Shown here in pieces: positions 57,805 through 64,000 of a stretch of DNA of 64,000 nt; position 1 is the stretch's first letter; each line of letters begins with the position of its first letter. Location of the stretch: positions 17,772,485-17,836,484 of the forward strand of contig NC_135562.1 of assembly GCF_964340395.1 (NCBI RefSeq). Direction: 5' to 3'. The translations under genes and the position numbers were made by a program. The stretch comes from Glandiceps talaboti (lineage: Eukaryota > Hemichordata > Enteropneusta > Spengelidae). The notes beneath the pieces were generated by a model. It was not told where the DNA came from. It ran no database searches and saw only the letters and a list, made by a program, of their open reading frames with translations.

Positions 57805-58020
57805 GACAAACGTACCATATTTGGACATTATGTAACTGCCCCCAATAAACACTAAATTATTATTGGTTAGAATTCTGTGATTACCATATTTGGACATTAT
57901 GTAACTGCCCCCAATAAACACTAAATTGTTATTGGTTAGAATTCTGTAATTACCATATTTGGACATTATGTAACTGCCCCCTATAAACACTAACTTGTCA
58001 TTGGGCAGATTTCTATGACT
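57805..58020. repeat. 69-bp tandem repeat x 3
   Basis: TACCATATTTGGACATTATG starts at 57813, 57882 and 57951. The 69-base period is 23 codons, so a minus-strand ORF runs through all three units. The ORF has no other support. Confidence 0.92.
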
Positions 58021-59280
58021 GATTAACAAACACATGATGACTGTGGATGGCTTTGGTTGAATTCGAAATTTCATTTCGGGACCTCGTTGAGCTAGACCTA
58101 AGAGAGATTTTGAGATTTGATGCCACAGATAGCATTAGACTACATTGTAGTGACCTGCCGAAGGAGGCTGAGAGATACAGTTGAAATATACTAGGTAAAT
58201 TATTTACACTCTGAGCTCAGCAGTAATATAAAATATGATTCCAGAGTAAGGAAACAACGTTTTTCGTTTTGGGATTCATATTATGAGGCATATTAAACCA
58301 CTTTTAGGTAAACTTGTTGGAGCTGTACCTATTAACATAATGACATAAAATCAATCAGAATTATTTTTTTGATGTTTACTAAAAACACTTCTCTTTTGTT
58401 TTCTATACTAGAACAAAGATAACTATGTAGTACATGTGTAGTACCTTCAGCATTACCTGCTAATTGATATTGGTGGAATTGCTCATCGGATTTTGATTAC
58501 CTGAAATTCATGTTACCCTGATTCTGGACTGCAAGTCACACTATAAAGATTACATTGAAGCTGTAAATGTCACACAAAAAATACAACTCAGGAATTAAGA
58601 AGAGTAAAACCAACATGATGGTACATTAATGTGTTTGATTTATCATTAGTTTAAATGGCGCAAGTACAAGCTTCAGGTTTATAATTTTACTCAAGTGAAA
58701 ATACGTAATGTTTTTGATTTATCATTAGTTTATAATGACACAAGCTTCAGGTTTATAAGTTTTATTCAAGTGAAAATACTTCAATAAAACCACATTCCAG
58801 TATATATGGATGTCGATACATATCTTCTATAACATTACAATTGTCTTCAGGCATTGGTAGAACAGTTGATTGCATTGCACGGATTTCCTGAACGCTTTTT
58901 GATATGTATAATAAGCTACATCATTGGATCATTCATGAGTTTGACTTCAGTCAATTACAAAGTGGTGGTTAAGTGTGTGAGTACAATACTGTGAGTACCT
59001 TGTAATATGCAGGACAAACTATGTCTCAACACTTATAAACTCAGCTTGTGCCCCTTTAATGTACATATATTTTAGAAAACAAAACCATGGATATCTCATT
59101 TTCAATATTTTTTAATTGTTTGTAAAACTTACATGAAAATTGTCTAGATGTCAGCATATAGTTGGTGGAGGGGCTACGATGTCAGCTTAGGTTCCCCACC
59201 AAATGTATGGTACATGTACAAAGTAAGGCCTTAATGCAAGTTTTTACCAGATTCCCCTTCTGTTCCAAGGATTACTTTCC
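58020..59280. other. Non-coding, no exon
   Basis: Includes a near-direct repeat: TTTGATTTATCATTAGTTTA with CAAGCTTCAGGTTTATAA at 58633-58685 and again at 58712-58760. Confidence 0.4.
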
Positions 59281-59282
59281 GA

Positions 59283-59660
59283 TTAATTAGGCCGAATAAA
59301 AAAATAGTGTGTTTCCGATAACCTGACCGACCCTAGTTTAAGTTGCTGACTCTATTACTTCTATTTCCCTTTAGAGTTTCTTGCCAAAGTATTTTTAGTC
59401 ACTTTTGTTTTAAATAATATTCCCAAAAAAACGAGTCGTTATGTCGTTTCAGCCTATGATGGCGCAGTCTGCATACTGTGTTTGTCTACTTCTGAATCAC
59501 ACAATTGTCTTCATTTACTTCTTTTACACCTCATCAACTGTTCTGGAAGTATTGCGACCATCGAGTATCTTGTCTTTGGGTTGAAGTAATTAAAAAAATA
59601 AAATGTAGAAGTGAATAAAATCTCGACCTACCTACCTTATTACCTGATGTCATGTTATCG
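59283..59660. repeat. Dispersed repeat R3 copy 2
   Basis: GTGTTTCCGATAACCTGACC near the left end, and CGACCTACCTACC with GTTATCGGAAACAAATG at the right, match R3 in reverse complement. Confidence 0.5.
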
Positions 59661-59844
59661 GAAACAAATGCTGTTTTAATTTTTGCTTTATCATATTTGT
59701 GGTGAGTTAAACAAATGTTTTATTGAAATACAAGTTTTAACATTTGTGGATAAAAACAATTATTTTATTCACCCAAAGGGGGGACAATTACAATGGGCTC
59801 TGTCTGTTTGTCTGTGTATGTGTTTGTGTACTTGCACTCATGCA

Positions 59845-59890
59845 TGCATGTGTGTGTGTGTGTGTGTGTGCATGCATGCATGCATGCACC
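59845..59890. repeat. (TG)n / (CATG)n microsatellite
   Basis: A TGTG run followed by CATGCATGCATGCATG. Confidence 0.95.
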
Positions 59891-61189
59891 GTTGCGTCTG
59901 TAATACGTCATTTCTCAGACATGCAAAATCCAATTTTTTTCAAACCTCAGAGGTGCCATGTCATATGGGACACATGTACATCACTTTGTGTTGTGACATA
60001 TGCAAATTTGACTGACTGGTAGCCATATTTGCAGCTAAAAATCAATATATTACTGTATAACTCAAAAACTTTCGTTCGTTCGTTCATATAATAACATGCA
60101 AGCTTTCTCGTAAGAATGTAACCTTTAACTACAACATAGACCATCTGGGTCAGTTATCAAAATCAAGCTTTTATTTCTTGCATATTGCAGACACTTTTAG
60201 TACTGATAGTATTTCTTTAAAACTGTGACCCCATTTGCGCGAATTTGGTCACATATAAGTAAAATATTTGAGGGGTACTGTATCTTTTACAATGACTTGT
60301 TATTGTTATCGTTATGATTGGCTGAAACTATTTTTGATACTTTAGTATTAGTAAAGCTAACACAAAAATTTCATTGAAAAAAGTATTATGCAATGTAAAC
60401 ATTTTGAATGTTTGATCATATGAATAAAATGTTACCTTGGAATCGTTTGTGTCTCACATAGAGGGCGCCCCACTGTCTCGATATCTCTGATGATGATACT
60501 TTGTATGAGGATACTATAGACAGTCTTGACATTTTTGTTGAGTCAGATGATAAAATGAAGTAGTGTTTGTAAGATTTTTGTTTAACCAGACAATGTTTTG
60601 TTTCAAGTGTCATGATTTGAGATGTACTTCATGCCAACAGTCTGGTAATGATAATGGTATTGCCCACATGCGACCCTTGACTACATACGCGACAACCAGT
60701 ATTGGTGCTTGTACATCTACGATACAGATGAAAAATTATAATATTCTCTTTTATATATCGGTAGTGCAGGTAAACCTGCATTGTTCAGTAGAGTCAAACT
60801 GAACGACAACTTAAGAGGCAAGTGGTTTAGCCACTTGGCCACCGACAACCCTATAAATACATCCACCAACATGTTCAAATTTACACAATAGAAATCACAC
60901 AAAAACAAAACGTTACTGCAAAATGATAAAAGTTTCATTTTATTTCATAACTTGTTATTGAACAGCCATGAGTCAGACAAGCTCATGACAAAAAATTGCT
61001 TTGTATTTATTAAATGACAGTAAGATTGTTACGCAGTTTTAGAGTGGCTGCATTTGTATGATAGACACACATGGTGAATATAGTATGTTATGATTAATAA
61101 TAATAATAATGATATACACACATGATGAACACAAGTTGTCATTAACCATATAATAATGATGTGTTATATATATTTTTACACGCCAGTCA

Positions 61190-61510
61190 TGGTGCACATG
61201 TATTTCTTCTGCATCAAAATACTTTATGACAATTCCTTTAAACCAACCAGGGTGAAATTTACATCTGCATCAAAATATCTCAGGACTATGACATTTCTAA
61301 CCAATCAGAATGTATTGTACATTAATTTACTATGGTGTTTTGAAACCAATTAGAATGGACTTTACATCTGGATTACAATACTTGAAGACTATCATGGTGT
61401 TCTAAACCAATCAGGATGGACTTTACATCTGCATCAAATTACCTGAAGAGAGTGTTTTAAACCAATCAGGTTGACCTTTACATCCTGCCTAAAAAATACC
61501 TGAAACCCTA
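61190..61510. repeat. Degenerate tandem repeat, about 60-65 bp x 5
   Basis: Units share AAACCAATCAGGATGGACTT and TACATCTGCATCAAAATA. No coding is seen. Confidence 0.8.
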
Positions 61511-62149
61511 GTACAGTGATACTGATAAGTTTGGCTCGGATGAATATTCTACCAATGGCTAACAGGAATATTTTCTGATGGAAAAAGATGCATTCTCATT
61601 TCCATAATATAAAGAGTATCCTCTCTTTGACAGCTACTGACAAGATAACAAAGGTTATCAAGCAGCATCACTTGAATACACTAAAAATAGTCAAATGAAT
61701 TGAAAATTAATCAATTCAGTAAGAGTGTTAAAATTCAACAGCCTCGTTTGCCAAAAAGTTGCAATTAATGTGTTTGTTTTGTACTTATTCCACATTTGAA
61801 GAAACCTTTGTGTATAAATGGAGGTGGGTTAGAAAATTCAACTCCCCTATCTTACAATGGTAGTTTTAGAGGTAACATATAACTAACAGGCATAGTGATG
61901 TTGACACTGCCTTCCTATTGCAATAACGTGTGTATCATAACCCTGAAGTAAATACATTTGTGTAAATAACATACAAGTTATACATTGCATTTTCTCTTGC
62001 TATTAAGAATAATGTTTATGTGAGACACACATGAATTATCACTCAATCAAACTAGGAATTTGTACATTTATAAAGATTAATACTCTCATTTGTGTATGCA
62101 TAGAAATTAGCCCATTTGCATATCTTATCTCTTTTTATATGAACCAAGT

Positions 62150-62380
62150 GAGAACCCCAATCTGATTAAAATCTGATGTTGTGAATTAGGCAAGATGTCT
62201 TTATATATACCTCAATTTCTTTCCTTTAGTGTCATTTTTTTCATTTTGTTTGTTCCGGGAGTGATCGTACGGCGGCGAAAACAAAAAATAAGGACAATAT
62301 ACGAAGGAAAATGAGGTAAATAAAGAAATTGAGCCATATTCACAACATCAGATTTAATCAGAATGGTGAGAAACCCTGAT
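62150..62380. mobile_element. Hairpin element with AATCTGATTAAAATCTGATG arms
   Basis: Arms of about 70 bases: TGTTGTGAAT and TCAATTTCTTT on the left recur as AAAGAAATTGA, ATTCACAACA and TCAGATTTAATCAGA on the right, around a GC-richer centre with GATCGTACGGCGGCG. Confidence 0.7.
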
Positions 62381-62455
62381 TATGTTGGTCTTGATTACTA
62401 ATTAAGCATAATTATTAAGTTTCACAGCATTAGCCAACTAAACAATCACTGTAAA

Positions 62456-62835
62456 ACTCTTTGACTTCAATGTTTGCTCCTCAGATATCGGCCTGCTTTG
62501 AGTGGTAAGAGTCAACTGGTGTCTACGTTGCAGTTACGACAATACCACTGTCTTCGTTTATTGCTATAATCTTGATTGTACAACTCTTTGACTTCAATGT
62601 TTGCTCCTCAGATATTGGCCTGCTTTGAGTGGTAAGAGTCAACTGGTGTCTACGTTGCAGTTACGACAATACCACTGTCTTCGTTTATTGCTATAATCTT
62701 GATTGTACAACTCTTTGACTTCAATGTTTGCTCCTCAGATATTGGCCTGCTTTGAGTGGTAAGAGTCAACTGGTGTCTACGTTGCAGTTATGACAATACC
62801 ACTGTCTTCTTTTATTGCTATAATCTTGATATTAT
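62456..62835. repeat. 127-bp tandem repeat x 3
   Basis: ACTCTTTGACTTCAATGTTT starts at 62456, 62583 and 62710. The units are almost identical, so the expansion is recent. Confidence 0.95.
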
Positions 62836-62879
62836 CATAACACATTTCTAAACTGGCAGGAAAACATAATTAAATATGC

Positions 62880-63115
62880 TGTCTCAATGTATGAATTTGA
62901 ATCCATTTCATTTGAATAAATTTGAGTTCATTTGAATTCATTTGAATGAATCTGTAGCAATATGAATTCATTTATGTAAATCTGTTATTTGAATAATAGT
63001 TATTTGAATAAGTTTGAATTAATTTAAATCCATTTCATTTGAATAAATTTGCATTCATTTGTAGTAATTGAATAAGCTTGAATTAATTTGAATACATTTG
63101 GATTCATTTGAATTA
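62880..63115. repeat. ATTTGAAT-rich cryptic repeat
   Basis: Imperfect repetition of CATTTGAAT, AATTTGAAT and AAATTTG words. Unit length is not fixed. Confidence 0.7.
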
Positions 63116-63439
63116 TACATTACTTAATCCATCCCTATTTGCATTGATAGTTGAGTCTCTTGAGTATGTTTGGTAATAATGCATTGAATATATATTTAGC
63201 TAAAACCTTCGAAGACTTATTTGTCACAATATTTCAAATTACAAGCATTGTTTTAGCACAAGCAAATAGTTCCCAGTATGTACATATTTACTATTGTATA
63301 AATTGTAACCATCAAACCTCTAGAATAATATTACATTGTATATTAATATGTCACATTGCTTTCCGAAAAAAAATCTTTCTACCCCAAGTTTTCATGTGTG
63401 GAATGTCCCATTATTCTGTTTTTTGTAAGGTGGTTTTTG

Positions 63440-63573
63440 TCACAATCTGTCCTTCATTTTTTTCAATTCTTGAGCTTTGAGGTGTCTTCTAAGTATTTTC
63501 CCACTGGCAGACTTTGGAATTTCATCGACAAATTCTACACCTCCTCTGAGTTTCTTGTGGGGAGCTACTTTTT
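63440..63573 (-). CDS. Acyl-CoA synthetase (4-coumarate-CoA ligase/luciferase-like), last coding exon, partial gene
   Basis: The exon begins after a CTGCAG acceptor with two bases of a split codon, encodes 43 residues and stops at 63440. It carries [20 protein letters not shown] followed by [11 protein letters not shown], the C-terminal A10 motif of adenylate-forming enzymes; the lysine of SGK is the catalytic lysine for adenylation. V-A-P-H-K-K-L-R is typical of the animal 4CL/luciferin-like acyl-CoA synthetases. The C-terminus is KMKDRL, not a standard peroxisomal SKL-type signal. The upstream exons must lie beyond position 64000, since 63574-64000 holds only a minisatellite and unique AT-rich sequence. 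Substrate cannot be assigned from this exon. Confidence 0.92.
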
Positions 63574-63744
63574 CTGCAGGATAAAAATGATAAGAACATG
63601 TGGTTCATTAAAATGTAATAATAAGTGTTATTGTTCATAATGTACAAAAAACTTACAGCATTGGCTATTTGTCTTATCATATGCAAATTTCTGATACCTA
63701 ATGGTACACTAGCGTAGAACACCACTGACGTACCATTGCATACT

Positions 63745-63995
63745 CAGCATTGTCAGTGTACACACAGCATTGCATTAGTGTACACACAGCATTACATTAG
63801 TGTACACACAGCATTGCATTAGTGTACACACAGCATTGCATTAGTGTACACACAGCATTATCTCAGTGTACACACAGCATTACATTAGTGTACACACAGC
63901 ATTGCATTAGTGTACACACAGCATTGCGTTAAGTGTACACACAGCATTGCATTAGTGTACACACAGCATTGCATTAGTATTGCATTAGTATACAC
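63745..63995. repeat. 22-bp minisatellite CATTGCATTAGTGTACACACAG, about 11 units
   Basis: Units alternate CATTGCATTAG and CATTACATTAG before TGTACACACAG. It lies in the intron upstream of the acyl-CoA synthetase last exon and may continue past the window. Confidence 0.95.
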
Positions 63996-64000
63996 ACAAT

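Noticed and set aside
57610-58074. 154-codon minus-strand ORF with an internal peptide repeat
   Set aside because: Explained by the 69-bp tandem repeat with a period divisible by three; no family features.
63745-63995. Regular short repeats that could suggest a CRISPR array
   Set aside because: The units are directly adjacent 22-mers with no spacers, in an animal intron: a minisatellite.

Overview
The window is animal genomic DNA, most likely from a marine invertebrate. It is AT-rich, its genes are split into short exons with GT-AG introns, and it is full of microsatellites, minisatellites and short inverted-repeat elements, with many copies of a TACATGTA-type word. A deuterostome such as a hemichordate or cephalochordate fits best in my judgement, but a lophotrochozoan cannot be excluded. 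Little of the sequence codes: I can support four genes, two of them complete.

Layout. (1) 1-21.4 kb: no exon found. This is probably intron 1 of a peroxidasin gene on the minus strand, whose first coding exon (signal peptide plus LRR N-terminal cap) lies at 21422-21579. The interval holds inverted-repeat elements, a (CT)n tract, a roughly 2-kb degenerate minisatellite and a tRNA-type SINE. (2) 21.6-30.2 kb: intergenic, with long compound tetranucleotide microsatellites and dispersed repeats. (3) 30209-38485, minus strand: a complete seven-exon gene for a phosphotriesterase-related protein (PTER, 352 residues). (4) 38.6-44.3 kb: intergenic, with several GC-ended repeat elements and homopolymer runs. 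(5) 44525-56714, plus strand: a complete eight-exon gene for a Xi-class glutathione transferase / glutathionyl-hydroquinone reductase (322 residues). (6) 56.8-63.4 kb: inverted-repeat elements and minisatellites. (7) 63440-63573, minus strand: the last coding exon of an acyl-CoA synthetase of the 4-coumarate-CoA ligase/luciferase-like type. The rest of that gene lies beyond the right edge.

The four genes are not an obvious functional cluster. Peroxidasin is a secreted matrix peroxidase, PTER an amidohydrolase-type metal enzyme, the Xi-GST a thiol reductase for quinone-glutathione conjugates, and the last an acyl-adenylating enzyme. PTER and the Xi-GST are divergently transcribed with about 6 kb between their start codons. 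I found no new multigene system. The most interesting points are structural: a minisatellite in the PTER gene made from its own exon 4/intron 4 splice junction, so that decoy donor sites follow the real one; a 1.5-kb long-TIR transposon with a 9-bp target duplication in PTER intron 2, whose empty site survives in a second copy of the host repeat 30 kb away; and a Xi-class GST in an animal genome.
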